Positions 9,400 through 17,975 of a stretch of 64,000 nucleotides of DNA are shown here, piece by piece. The translations under genes were made by a program, and so were the position numbers. Position 1 is the stretch's first letter. Each line of letters begins with the position of its first letter. A model generated the notes under the pieces. It was given only the letters and a program-made list of their open reading frames with translations, was not told the origin of the DNA and did not search any database. The DNA lies in contig NZ_JHXQ01000004.1 of assembly GCF_000621665.1 (NCBI RefSeq), forward strand, positions 62,001 to 126,000. The letters are read 5' to 3'. Source of the DNA: Allorhizobium undicola ORS 992 = ATCC 700741 (lineage in GTDB: Bacteria; Pseudomonadota; Alphaproteobacteria; Rhizobiales; Rhizobiaceae).

Positions 9400-10023
9400 T
9401 TAGCAAAAACCCGACTGCTTTAACAACTGATAGGCCTGCACGACAGCGCGAAAACGTTCTTCCGAGCCGCGATCGCCGCCATTGGCATCGGGATGATGTT
9501 TTTTGACGAGTTCCTTGTAGCGTGTCTTGATGTCTTCCCCGCTGGCAGAACCGGTCAGCCCCAGCGTGTCGAAGGCCTTGGCCTCCAGCGTCTTCAGCTT
9601 GCGCTGCGGCTCCACCCGCGCTGCCCCCCCGTGCCCCTGATTGACGAAGCCGAAGGGATCCTTGACGCGGGAATGGCCCGTGGCCGCCCCCGAACGCAGC
9701 GTGGAATGCAGCGGCGCATTCTTGGCGTCGCGGTTCACCCCCACCGTCCAGGTCGGGCGGTGGCCGGTAATGGCTTCCTTCTGGTAGCGGGCGATCTCGC
9801 TATCCGAGAGGCCGGAGAAATAATTATAGCCCTTGTTGTAGTCCTTCACATGCTCGAAGCAAAACAGAAAGAACTGCCCCTCGGCATTGCGGCCCACGGG
9901 TGCGCGATGCACGCCCGGCTTGTCGCATCCGTCCCATTGACAGGTGGCGACAGGCTTGGCCTGCTCTTCCGCGCGCTTGCGGCGGGTGCGGATCTTGTCG
10001 AAATATTTTGAGTCGAGTTTCAT
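9400..10023 (-). CDS. J-domain protein with N-terminal cysteine cluster
   Basis: A 207-residue protein with a C-terminal J domain (about residues 145-207) containing the essential HPD in VKKHHPDANGG; this should stimulate a DnaK-type Hsp70. The N-terminal part has CQWDGCDKPGVHRAP and FFLFCFEHVKDYNKGYNYF, a C-x4-C plus C-x2-H pattern that may bind zinc. The partners of this alphaproteobacterial J-protein type are unknown to me. The start is ATG 10023 (MKLDSKYFDKIRTRRK). It is divergent from bolA across a 103-bp gap. Confidence 0.85.
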   Translation of the reverse strand: MKLDSKYFDKIRTRRKRAEEQAKPVATCQWDGCDKPGVHRAPVGRNAEGQFFLFCFEHVKDYNKGYNYFSGLSDSEIARYQKEAITGHRPTWTVGVNRDAKNAPLHSTLRSGAATGHSRVKDPFGFVNQGHGGAARVEPQRKLKTLEAKAFDTLGLTGSASGEDIKTRYKELVKKHHPDANGGDRGSEERFRAVVQAYQLLKQSGFC

Positions 10024-10126
10024 TCCGCAATTATGGGGCTCAGCCCCTCTCACAACAAGAATTGACAAATCGGAATGTTCTTGCCTTTTTGAGGGCTTTT
10101 TCCAACCCACCGAAAAAGGCCTTCCC

Positions 10127-10408
10127 ATGTCCCTGCGTCAGAGCATTGAAGCCAAGCTGACGGCCGCCTTTGAGCCGGACCGTCTTTTTGTCATCGATGA
10201 AAGCCACCTTCATGCAGGCCATCAGCCCGACATGACCGGCACCGGCGAAACCCATATGCGCATTCGCATCGTTTCCGCGCATTTTTCCGGCATGGGAAGG
10301 CTGGCCCGCCACAGGGCCATCAACACCTTGCTGCAACCGGAGCTGGACGCTGGCCTTCATGCACTGGCACTGGAACCGGCGGCACCGGGAGAAGCGGTGC
10401 GCTGGTAA
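10127..10408 (+). CDS. bolA: BolA family protein
   Basis: A 93-residue BolA protein with the class II KH-like fold. The conserved histidine-containing segments DESHLHAGH and GETHMRIRIVSAHF are present, as is the RHRAIN helix. BolA proteins pair with monothiol glutaredoxins to handle Fe-S clusters or act in stress responses. The start at 10127 gives the standard N-terminus (MSLRQSIEAKL). It ends 6 bp before the convergent aroB. Confidence 0.93.
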   Translation: MSLRQSIEAKLTAAFEPDRLFVIDESHLHAGHQPDMTGTGETHMRIRIVSAHFSGMGRLARHRAINTLLQPELDAGLHALALEPAAPGEAVRW

Positions 10409-10414
10409 ACGCCC

Positions 10415-11542
10415 TCAGGCCAGCTTTTCGGTGAGGAAGGACAGGACTTCCGAAGGCGGCACATCATCCGCCACGAAGGATTGACCAATACCGTGGGTGA
10501 GAATGAAGGTGAGCTTGCCGGCCTTGACCTTCTTGTCCTGTCCCATGGCATCGAGCAGGATTTCCGCCGGAGGAATCTCGCCGGGAATCTGCGAAATGCG
10601 GGTAGGAAGCCCCACCTCACGCAAATGTGCTTCCACCCGCTTGCCATCATCGGGGCTTGCGAGGTTGAGGCGGGCGGAAAATTCATGCGCCAGAACCATG
10701 CCGATGGCGACACCTTCGCCATGCACGAGACGGGAACTGTCGTAACGGGTCACGGCCTCCAGAGCATGGCCGAAGGTGTGGCCGAGATTGAGGAGCGCGC
10801 GACGGCCATTTTCGCGTTCATCGGCCACCACCACATCCGCCTTGGCCTGGCAGGAGCGGGCAATGGCCTCGGTCCTTGCCGCACCACCGGCGAAAACCTC
10901 GCGCCAGTTGCCTTCGAGCCAGGCGAAGAAATCCGGCTGGTCGATCAGGCCATATTTGGCCACCTCGGCATAACCGGCGCGAAACTCCCGCTCGCTCAGG
11001 CTGTTCAGCACGCCGGTATCGGCCAGCACGAGATCGGGCTGGTTGAAGATACCGACGAGGTTCTTGCCCTGCCTTGCATTGATGCCGGTCTTGCCGCCAA
11101 CGGAGGAATCCACCTGCGACAGAAGCGAGGTCGGGATCTGCACGAAGCGCACGCCCCGCCGCACGATGCCCGCGGCAAAGCCGGTCAGGTCGCCGATCAC
11201 CCCGCCGCCCAGCGCAATCACGGTATCGTTGCGCTCGATGCGCGCCTCCAGCAGCACGTCGCAGACCTTTTGCAAATGATCGAAGCTCTTGGTCTTCTCG
11301 CCCGCCGGAAGCGTCAGCGAAATCGCCTCGATGCCATCTGCCTGGAGACTGTCCATCAATTCTTCGAGATAGAGCGGCCCGACATTCTCGTCCGTGACAA
11401 TGGCGGCCTTGCGGCCCTTGATGCGGGTGGAAATCTCGCCACCGGCGCGACCAATCAGGCCGGAGCCGATCAGAATATCATAGGCGCGCTCGCCCAGCGG
11501 CACGTGAATGACGCGCTCGGCATTTTGCTGGTTCTCAGCCAT
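10415..11542 (-). CDS. aroB: 3-dehydroquinate synthase
   Basis: A 375-residue enzyme that converts DAHP to 3-dehydroquinate, the second step of the shikimate pathway, using NAD and zinc. Visible motifs are GGGVIGDLTGFAAG, QIPTSLLSQVDSSVGGKTGIN and the metal ligands in NLGHTFGHALE and LVHGEGVAIGM. The start (MAENQQNAE) lies inside the 3' end of aroK, an 8-bp overlap indicating translational coupling in an aroK-aroB operon. Confidence 0.97.
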   Translation of the reverse strand: MAENQQNAERVIHVPLGERAYDILIGSGLIGRAGGEISTRIKGRKAAIVTDENVGPLYLEELMDSLQADGIEAISLTLPAGEKTKSFDHLQKVCDVLLEARIERNDTVIALGGGVIGDLTGFAAGIVRRGVRFVQIPTSLLSQVDSSVGGKTGINARQGKNLVGIFNQPDLVLADTGVLNSLSEREFRAGYAEVAKYGLIDQPDFFAWLEGNWREVFAGGAARTEAIARSCQAKADVVVADERENGRRALLNLGHTFGHALEAVTRYDSSRLVHGEGVAIGMVLAHEFSARLNLASPDDGKRVEAHLREVGLPTRISQIPGEIPPAEILLDAMGQDKKVKAGKLTFILTHGIGQSFVADDVPPSEVLSFLTEKLA

Positions 11543-12131
11543 GGCTTTTCCTGCTTTCACTCAGATAGGCAATCACCGCTTCCAGAACTTCCGCTGAAAT
11601 GACTTCCTTGCGCACATCGCGCGACAAGATCGTCAGGTCGGCCCGTTCATAAATGGGGTAACGATCCTGCATCAGCTTCTCCAGCGTCTGCTTCGGATTT
11701 TCGGTTTTCAGCAAAGGGCGGTGGTCACGCTTGTTCACCCGCTCCCACAACACGTCGAGATCGGCCTTCAACCAGATCGAAATGCCGCCGCGCTCGATCT
11801 GGCGGCGCGTCTTGTCGTTGATGAAGGCGCCGCCGCCGGTGGACAGGATCTTCGGACCGCCGCGCAGAACCCGTTTGATGACCCGCGTTTCAAGGGCGCG
11901 AAACTCCGTTTCGCCATAGGTGGCGAAAAGCTCGCTGATCGACATGCGCGAAACGCGCTCGATTTCCGTGTCGCTATCCACGAAGGGCAGGCCGAGCTGG
12001 TGGGCCACCATGCGGCCTATGGCCGATTTTCCAGCCCCCATCAGCCCCACGAACACCAGGTTCCGGCGGCCAAGAACGGCGCGTGTTCGCTCTGCAAGCG
12101 TGAGAGCAAGGGGGGAGCTTGAATCTGTCAT
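11535..12131 (-). CDS. aroK: shikimate kinase
   Basis: A 198-residue kinase that phosphorylates shikimate at the 3-position. The Walker A motif is GLMGAGKSAIGR, followed by the shikimate-binding DSDTEIE and the GGGAF loop (LSTGGGAFIN). An N-terminal extension of about 25 residues precedes the core, as is common in Brucella relatives. It is the first gene of the aroK-aroB pair. Confidence 0.97.
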   Translation of the reverse strand: MTDSSSPLALTLAERTRAVLGRRNLVFVGLMGAGKSAIGRMVAHQLGLPFVDSDTEIERVSRMSISELFATYGETEFRALETRVIKRVLRGGPKILSTGGGAFINDKTRRQIERGGISIWLKADLDVLWERVNKRDHRPLLKTENPKQTLEKLMQDRYPIYERADLTILSRDVRKEVISAEVLEAVIAYLSESRKSHG

Positions 12132-12253
12132 CCGCTTTTTCGTAACTGTTTTGCAACCCTATTGACAAATGCTGGTTCAACGTCAAGCCATCGCCGCAAA
12201 TGGCCGCGATAAAGACTGTTGTTTACCCGCTTTTCCCGAACCATGGACCCTTG

Positions 12254-12409
12254 ATGCCAAGCCTCCTGCGCCTTCTTTTCATGCTCATGGTGATCGCGGG
12301 TGTCTTTTACGTCGCCATGTGGGCGCTGGTGATCTTTGTGGAACCGAAAGCGCGTGACATAAGCGTGAAAATTCCGGCCGCCCCGATTGCCCGGCCCGCC
12401 AGCCCCTGA
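12254..12409 (+). CDS. small single-pass membrane protein
   Basis: A 51-residue protein, [19 protein letters not shown] at its start, with one strong membrane helix of about 22 residues and a short positively charged then proline-rich tail. It lies between divergent aroK and xerD and ends 11 bp before the xerD start, so the two may be cotranscribed. The clean membrane segment and position support a real gene, but I recognise no family. An upstream in-frame ATG at 12200 would extend it with unconvincing sequence. Confidence 0.5.
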   Translation: MPSLLRLLFMLMVIAGVFYVAMWALVIFVEPKARDISVKIPAAPIARPASP

Positions 12410-12420
12410 GACCGCGCCCC

Positions 12421-13368
12421 ATGGATCTGAGTGCCGCCCGCATAGAGGCCTTTCTGGAAATGATGAGCGCCGAACGCGGCGCGGCCACCAATACGCTTGC
12501 CTCCTATCAGGGCGATCTCGACGATCTCTGCGCCTTTCTGAAGGAGCGGGCAACGACGGCCATGCAGGCGTCCTCGGCGGATCTTTCCGCCTGGCTGGCC
12601 GGTCTTGCCGCGCGCGGCTATGAAAGCTCCTCGCAGGCACGGCGGCTTTCCGCCGCCCGGCAATTCTATCGTTTCCTTTATAATGAGGGCCTGCGCGGCG
12701 ACGATCCGACCGCCATTCTCGATCGCCCGAAAAAGGCCCGTACCCTGCCGAAAACACTCTCGGTGGCCGAGGTGGACAGGCTTTTGACCCTTGCGCGTGA
12801 GGAAGCCGATCTCGACGGGCCAGACCGGGTAAAGCGGTTGCGGATGCACGCCCTGATGGAGCTGATCTATGCCACCGGAATGCGCGTGAGCGAGCTTGTC
12901 TCCCTGCCTGCCAATGTCTTGCGGCAGGAAGGCCGCTTCCTGATCATCAAGGGTAAAGGCAACAAGGAGCGCCTTGTCCCGCTTTCGCGTCCCGCCATTG
13001 CCGCCCTTGCCCGCTATGGTGCGGAGAGGGGCACGGAAAAGGCGGGACAATCCGGCAAGGGTGAGGGATTTCTCTTTCCCTCCACCGGCGCCGACGGTTT
13101 TTTGCCGCGGCAGGTGTTTGCGCGCGAGCTGAAGGATCTGGCCATCCGCGCCGGCCTGAACCCGGATGCGATTTCGCCCCATGTGCTGCGGCACGCCTTT
13201 GCTAGCCACCTGCTGGAAAACGGCGCCGACCTCAGGGTTCTTCAGGAATTATTGGGTCATAGCGACATTTCCACCACGCAAATCTATACCCATGTGCTGG
13301 CCGAAAGGCTTCAGACGCTGGTTCAAACGCATCACCCTCTTGCCAAATATGGGAAAAACCACGATTAG
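12421..13368 (+). CDS. xerD: tyrosine recombinase XerD
   Basis: A 315-residue tyrosine recombinase that, with XerC, resolves chromosome dimers at dif. The SAM-like N-terminal core-binding domain is followed by the catalytic domain with R in TGMRVSEL, the lysine in IKGKGNKER, HxxR in [13 protein letters not shown] in LGHSDIST and the nucleophile in QIYTHV. Adjacency to accA and aroKB is the usual alphaproteobacterial order. The xerC partner is at 47572-48507. No dif site was found in the window. Confidence 0.95.
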   Translation: MDLSAARIEAFLEMMSAERGAATNTLASYQGDLDDLCAFLKERATTAMQASSADLSAWLAGLAARGYESSSQARRLSAARQFYRFLYNEGLRGDDPTAILDRPKKARTLPKTLSVAEVDRLLTLAREEADLDGPDRVKRLRMHALMELIYATGMRVSELVSLPANVLRQEGRFLIIKGKGNKERLVPLSRPAIAALARYGAERGTEKAGQSGKGEGFLFPSTGADGFLPRQVFARELKDLAIRAGLNPDAISPHVLRHAFASHLLENGADLRVLQELLGHSDISTTQIYTHVLAERLQTLVQTHHPLAKYGKNHD

Positions 13369-13521
13369 AAGCCCGGCCAAGCCGGATTATAAAGGCGGAA
13401 GCCAAAATTGGCGTCCGTCGGGAAACAGTGGTAGGACCATGGCAAGACATTGCGACCATGACCTTTCCACGCTGAACAAGACGATCTCGACGCCCCTGGA
13501 AGAACGATCGGAACGGACCTG

Positions 13522-14475
13522 ATGATCAATTATCTGGACTTCGAAAAGCCCATCTCCGACCTCGAAGGCAAGATTCACGAGTTGAAGAAGCTGAAGAGCG
13601 AAGACGAAAGCATCGACACCTCGGAAGAGATCGGTCGTCTGGAAACCCGCGTCCGCGAGGCGATGGAAGAGATTTATGCCAAGCTGACGCCCTGGCAGAA
13701 GACGCAGGTTGCCCGCCATCCCCAGCGCCCGCATTTCGTGGATTATGCCGCCGCCCTTTTTACAGAGTTCACGCCTCTGGCCGGCGACCGGAAATTTTCC
13801 GAGGATGCCGCCATTCAGGCTGGTCTTGCCCGCTTCAGGGGCCAGCCCGTGGCCGTGATCGGCCAGGAAAAGGGCAATGACACCAAAAGCCGCATCAAGC
13901 ACAATTTTGGCAGCCCGCGGCCGGAAGGCTACCGCAAGGCCGTGCGCGTCATGGAAATGGCCGACCGTTTTGGCCTGCCGGTGATTTCGCTCGTCGATAC
14001 GGCAGGCGCCTATCCCGGCGTAGGTGCGGAAGAACGCGGACAGGCGGAAGCCATCGCCCGTTCCACGGAAATGTGCCTCAACATCAAGGTGCCGCTGATT
14101 TCCATCGTCATTGGCGAGGGCGGATCGGGCGGCGCCATTGCCATTGCCACCGGCAACCGCGTTTTCATGCTGGAACATGCCATCTATTCGGTGATTTCGC
14201 CGGAAGGTGCCGCCTCCATCCTCTGGCGCGATTCCACCCGCGCCAAGGAGGCCGCCGCCAACATGAAGATCACCGCCGAAGACCTGAAGGCTCTGGGCGT
14301 GATCGACACCATCATCCCTGAGCCGGTGGGCGGCGCGCATCGCAATCCCGATGCCGTCATCACCAAGGCAGGCGAAGTGATCGCAGCCGCGCTTCAGGAT
14401 CTTTCCAGCCAGACCGGCGAACAGCTGCGCAATGCGCGCCGCCAGAAATTCCTGGAGATCGGCCGCAATCTGTAA
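13522..14475 (+). CDS. accA: acetyl-CoA carboxylase carboxyltransferase subunit alpha
   Basis: A 317-residue AccA, which with AccD transfers the carboxyl group from biotin carrier protein to acetyl-CoA for fatty-acid synthesis. Key sequence: [15 protein letters not shown] at the start, [41 protein letters not shown] and [12 protein letters not shown]. Length is normal. It stands 153 bp after xerD. The next 490 bp (14476-14968) contain only palindromic repeats. Confidence 0.97.
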   Translation: MINYLDFEKPISDLEGKIHELKKLKSEDESIDTSEEIGRLETRVREAMEEIYAKLTPWQKTQVARHPQRPHFVDYAAALFTEFTPLAGDRKFSEDAAIQAGLARFRGQPVAVIGQEKGNDTKSRIKHNFGSPRPEGYRKAVRVMEMADRFGLPVISLVDTAGAYPGVGAEERGQAEAIARSTEMCLNIKVPLISIVIGEGGSGGAIAIATGNRVFMLEHAIYSVISPEGAASILWRDSTRAKEAAANMKITAEDLKALGVIDTIIPEPVGGAHRNPDAVITKAGEVIAAALQDLSSQTGEQLRNARRQKFLEIGRNL

Positions 14476-14645
14476 TGCCAGGAGGCATTGGAATGACAGG
14501 TCAGGCCGAGGCTGCCCTCCGCAGCTTCGGGCCTTCTGCCCCAAAATGCGGCGGCAAACGCGGATGCTGAGAGATTTCTCGAAAATCAGCGTTCAAATGT
14601 TCGGCATGATTTGCTAGATTAATTAGCGGACCTCGTGCATTCAAA

Positions 14646-14690
14646 GCATGTCGCGCAAAAGTGTGCAGCGGTTTTGCGATAACGACATGC
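14646..14690. repeat. palindromic repeat type C
   Basis: GCATGTCG at 14646 is matched by CGACATGC ending at 14690, and CGCAAAA by TTTTGCG inside it, making one hairpin of about 45 bp. A related, incomplete sequence starts at 16598. It stands 15 bp before a type A element. I know similar short palindromes from other Hyphomicrobiales intergenic regions. Confidence 0.6.
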
Positions 14691-14705
14691 GACAAAACAA
14701 TGACC

Positions 14706-14809
14706 TAGAGCATTTTCAGGAAAAGTGGAAACCGGTTTTCCGTCTGAAAATGCGTAAAAACAAATAGTTAGAGCGGTTCAATGTTTCCGTGAAACAATGA
14801 ACCGCTCTA
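14706..14809 (+). repeat. palindromic repeat type A, copy 2
   Basis: A 104-bp element from TAGAGC to GCTCTA, in the same orientation as copy 1. The left hairpin is built on GCATTTTC/GAAAATGC and the right hairpin on AGAGCGGTTCA with its complement. It lies in the long accA to L,D-transpeptidase gap. The terminal TA on each side matches the layout of copies 1 and 3. Confidence 0.85.
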
Positions 14810-14968
14810 AAGCGTCAGGAGCGAACCTGAAAGATCGCGACACGCTTTAGATTTCGTAAACCATATACTGCCAAGGTGTTGCTCGGCCTTGCCGTAGCCC
14901 ACATTCGGCAGCACCTTGCATGGCAATCACAAGCCCCAAGGAGCCGGAGCGAACCGTCGAGCTTGAAC

Positions 14969-16309
14969 ATGCCAGCTTCCAGAATGACCCTACCCAAAGC
15001 TGCCCTTCTGCTTGCTACCGCCGCCCTGCTCGGCGGCTGCAACGACACGCTTGACAGCGTCACCGAAAAGAAGCTTCCCGACAATGTGTCCAACAAGGTC
15101 GAGCAGCCGCTGCCGGACTCCATTCTGCAAAGCATGAAAGCGAAAGGCATGGAGCGGAATTCGCCTATCGCCATTCGAATTTTCAAGGAAGAAGGCGTTC
15201 TGGAAATCTGGAAGGCGAAAACGGACGGACGCTTCGACAAGATCGCCGATTACCAGATCTGCGCCTGGTCGGGCCGTCTCGGTCCAAAGGTCAAGGAAGG
15301 CGACCGTCAGGCTCCCGAAGGTTTCTACAATCTTACGCCCGCCAATCTGAACCCGGCTTCGAAATATTATCTGGCCATCAACACCGGCTTTCCCAACCGT
15401 TTTGATGCGGCCAACGGCCGTACCGGCACCAATCTGATGATCCATGGCGCCTGTTCGTCATCGGGTTGCTATTCAATGACGGATGCGCAGATTCTGGAAA
15501 TCTACGCCTTTGCCCGTGACGCCTTTCGCGGCGGCCAGCAGACCGTGCAGCTTCAGGCCTTTCCCTTCCGCATGAGCGCCGAAAACATGGCGCGCCATCG
15601 CTATAGCCCGCATTACAGCTTCTGGCAGATGCTGAAGGACGGCTATGACCAGTTTGAGATCACCAAGCGCCCGCCAGAGGTTGGCGTTTGCGACCGGAAA
15701 TATGTCTTCAATCAGCAGGTCGAGGGCGGCAAGGGCCTGAACCCGAACGCCTCATGCCCGCCCATGACGACGCCTCCGCAGCTTTCCGTAGCCTTGGCCT
15801 CCTATAATGCCGCCTATCAGCGGGATTATGCCAAAGCCATGAAGAAATTCGAGGACAAGGTCTGGTACGATCCAACCGAAGCCGAGCGCAAGGCACTCGT
15901 GGCCAACCAGCTGAAAAGCCACGATCTCGCCTTTGCGCCCACAGGGTCGGCATTGAAGGCTGGCAAGCTCCTGAAGATTTCAGAGGTTGCGGACCCGGCA
16001 AACCCCGTTCCCGGCAGCAAGCAATCCACCATGCCGGTTCTCTTCGCCTCCACCGAGACCGCCACGAAGGGTGGCCGCGTGGTGGGGCCGGAAACCACCG
16101 GCACGACAGCAGCGCCCCAATCCGTGGCAGCGCTCGCTCCGGCACCGACAGATGCCGGTCTGGCTTCGGCAACGGTTGCCCTGCCCGCCACCGGCCCCAT
16201 GCCGCTTGCCAATCCGCTCAGCCCGCCGCCGCAAACCAGCATGGCTTCGCTGGATACGCCAACGGAACCTGCCGCAAAGCCCTTCTGGAAATTCTGGGCC
16301 ACCCGCTGA
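14969..16309 (+). CDS. L,D-transpeptidase (YafK-like) lipoprotein
   Basis: A 446-residue protein with a lipoprotein signal (hydrophobic run ending LLGGC, lipidated cysteine about residue 24). The YkuD-type catalytic motif is IHGACSSSGCYSM (HGxxxSxGC, nucleophile in SSGC), preceded by substrate-site sequence QAPEGFYNLTP. The C-terminal about 130 residues are proline/alanine-rich and low complexity, ending KPFWKFWATR. Such enzymes make or trim peptidoglycan crosslinks or attach proteins to the wall. The start at 14969 (MPASRMTLPK) gives a good signal peptide; 14984 is an alternative. Its stop overlaps the following start codon. Confidence 0.82.
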   Translation: MPASRMTLPKAALLLATAALLGGCNDTLDSVTEKKLPDNVSNKVEQPLPDSILQSMKAKGMERNSPIAIRIFKEEGVLEIWKAKTDGRFDKIADYQICAWSGRLGPKVKEGDRQAPEGFYNLTPANLNPASKYYLAINTGFPNRFDAANGRTGTNLMIHGACSSSGCYSMTDAQILEIYAFARDAFRGGQQTVQLQAFPFRMSAENMARHRYSPHYSFWQMLKDGYDQFEITKRPPEVGVCDRKYVFNQQVEGGKGLNPNASCPPMTTPPQLSVALASYNAAYQRDYAKAMKKFEDKVWYDPTEAERKALVANQLKSHDLAFAPTGSALKAGKLLKISEVADPANPVPGSKQSTMPVLFASTETATKGGRVVGPETTGTTAAPQSVAALAPAPTDAGLASATVALPATGPMPLANPLSPPPQTSMASLDTPTEPAAKPFWKFWATR

Positions 16310-16593
16310 TGGACAAAGGTCCGGCGGAGGCTGACCAAACGGGTCAAAGCCACAGCGCCCCAACCCCGCCGGTGCTGGACCTGCGAGGGCTGAAATGTCC
16401 CTTGCCGGCGCTGAAAACCCGAAAGCGGCTCAAAGCCATGGCAGAGGGCCAGGAGCTGCTGGTGGAAACCACGGACCCCATGGCGGTGATCGACATTCCC
16501 CATATGTGCCGCGAAGACGGACACGTAATGGTCAATGTGCAGCCGACAGCCACAGGACACCGTTTCCTGATCGTCAAAGGCAGCGATGTTTAG
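16309..16593 (+). CDS. TusA-like sulfurtransferase family protein
   Basis: A 94-residue protein of the TusA/SirA family with the signature LDLRGLKCPLPALKTRKRL, in which the cysteine of CPLP carries a persulfide in known members. An N-terminal extension of about 20 residues, rich in Pro/Ser, precedes the fold. It overlaps the stop of the L,D-transpeptidase gene by one base, so the pair is translationally coupled. The sulfur acceptor is unknown, and the link to cell-wall enzymology is unexplained. Confidence 0.85.
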   Translation: MDKGPAEADQTGQSHSAPTPPVLDLRGLKCPLPALKTRKRLKAMAEGQELLVETTDPMAVIDIPHMCREDGHVMVNVQPTATGHRFLIVKGSDV

Positions 16594-16637
16594 AACATGT
16601 CGCACAAAAGTGTGAAACCGCTTTCCTGAAAATGCTC

Positions 16638-16741
16638 TAGAGCGGTTCATTGTTTCACGGAAACATTGAGCCGCTCTAACTATTTGTTTTTACGCATTTT
16701 CAAAGGGAAAACCGGCGTCCACTTTTCCTGAAAATGCTCTA
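16638..16741 (-). repeat. palindromic repeat type A, copy 3 (with adjacent fragments)
   Basis: A 104-bp TA-to-TA element in the opposite orientation to copies 1 and 2. Just upstream, 16598-16637, is a fragment combining the beginning of type C (ACATGTCGCACAAAAGTGTG) with the end of a type A unit (CCTGAAAATGCTC), so copy 3 stands next to or inside older repeat material. The right end supplies the stop codon of the convergent CobW gene. Confidence 0.8.
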
Positions 16742-17908
16742 GAACCTCACCCCCGGCACCGCGAGGGGGTTATCCTCCAGCGCCTGACGATCGGGCCGGT
16801 CTATGGCCACCTTGCCGGTAAAAGCATCGAAAAGATCGCGGATATAGGCCTCCTCCAACCCGTCCACGATCATCACCAGACGGCTCGACCGATCGGCCCC
16901 TTGCGGCCATGCGGGCAGGCGGACGGGCGGATGAAAGATGGTCTGCACGCCATGAAGGATCAGCGGCCGCTCGGGATTGTCCCGCAGGCAGACCACGGCC
17001 TTCATCCGCAAAAGCTTCTCGCCATGGGCAGAACGAAGAAGATCGATGAACATGTCCAGCGCCGCCGGATCGACCGGCTTGTCATGCAGAATGGAAAATG
17101 ACCGGATGCTCGCCCCATGCCGCGTCACATCGTGGTGATGATGGGACCGGGGCTCATCATGGGTGTGATGGTGATGGTGATGGCAGTCAGGCCCATGGTG
17201 ATGGTCATGGTCATGGTGATGTTCGTGCGAGCCGCCCTCTTCCAGCAGCCAGCGGGCAACGTCTGGCGTCTTGCTGCGGGGATCGTAAAGACCATTGTCC
17301 AGCAAGCCGGCAATCGCCATCTCGGACTGATCGGCATCCACACGCGGCGCACGCGGGTTGAGCGCGACAAGCTTCTCCTGCAATGCGCCAGTTTCCTCCT
17401 TGCCTGCCAAAGAAAGCTTGGTCAGCACCAGCCGGTCGGCCACCGCGACCTGCCGGACGGCTTCCTGATAGTTTTCAAGCGTGGCCAAACCGTTGACGGC
17501 ATCCACCACCGTCACCACGCCCTCAAGCTGGAATGACTGGGCAAGCACCGGATTGCCGATAACCGACTGCATGACCGGCGCGGGATCGGCAAGACCCGTG
17601 GTTTCGATCACCACGCGCGAAAGCGGCTTGATGCGGCCTGTCTGCATCCGGTCCATCAGTTCGGCAAGCGTATCCACCAGATCGCCGCGTACGGTGCAGC
17701 ACAGACAGCCATCGGCCAGTTCCACGATGGAATCATTGGAGCTTTCCACCAGAAGATGATCGATCCCCACCTCGCCGAATTCATTGATGATGACGGCGGC
17801 ATCCCGCATGGCGGGATCTTTCAGCAGGCGATTGAGCAGGGTGGATTTGCCCGCACCCAGAAAGCCGGTGAGAATGGAAACGCGCACACGCTCTGCCGGA
17901 TTTACCAT
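16739..17908 (-). CDS. CobW/COG0523 family GTPase with histidine-rich insert
   Basis: A 389-residue G3E-family P-loop GTPase of the COG0523 group, metallochaperones for zinc, cobalt or other metals. Walker A is LTGFLGAGKSTLLN, the metal-binding CxCC is DGCLCCTVRGD, and the guanine-specificity region is LVLTKLSL. Residues about 230-265 form a loop with about 20 histidines (for example HHHDHDHHHGPDCHHHHHH). The C-terminal CobW domain follows. The gene starts 67 bp after the upstream D,D-carboxypeptidase gene. Which metal it serves is not determined; I saw no Zur-type box. The stop codon lies at the end of a palindromic repeat. Confidence 0.9.
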   Translation of the reverse strand: MVNPAERVRVSILTGFLGAGKSTLLNRLLKDPAMRDAAVIINEFGEVGIDHLLVESSNDSIVELADGCLCCTVRGDLVDTLAELMDRMQTGRIKPLSRVVIETTGLADPAPVMQSVIGNPVLAQSFQLEGVVTVVDAVNGLATLENYQEAVRQVAVADRLVLTKLSLAGKEETGALQEKLVALNPRAPRVDADQSEMAIAGLLDNGLYDPRSKTPDVARWLLEEGGSHEHHHDHDHHHGPDCHHHHHHTHDEPRSHHHHDVTRHGASIRSFSILHDKPVDPAALDMFIDLLRSAHGEKLLRMKAVVCLRDNPERPLILHGVQTIFHPPVRLPAWPQGADRSSRLVMIVDGLEEAYIRDLFDAFTGKVAIDRPDRQALEDNPLAVPGVRF

Positions 17909-17938
17909 GATCTTGCCTTTCGCGTGAAATGGTCAGGC

Positions 17939-17956
17939 CCTTGCCTTGAGGCAAGG
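17939..17956. promoter_or_regulatory. inverted repeat upstream of the CobW-type gene
   Basis: CCTTGCCTTGAGGCAAGG, two 8-bp arms around TG, about 31 bp before the GTPase start and 20 bp after the carboxypeptidase stop. It could be an operator for the GTPase gene or a weak transcription-attenuating hairpin; there is no T-run, which argues against a terminator. Confidence 0.35.
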
Positions 17957-17975
17957 AGCCGAAGCTGCGCACCGG

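Noticed and set aside
12421..13368. xerD or xerC as an integrase of a mobile element
   Set aside because: Both are normal-length housekeeping Xer recombinases in their usual alphaproteobacterial contexts, with no phage or plasmid genes around them.
17125..17240. The CAT/GTG-rich tract as a CRISPR-like or microsatellite array
   Set aside because: It is the coding sequence of the histidine-rich loop of the CobW-type GTPase and has no regular spacers.
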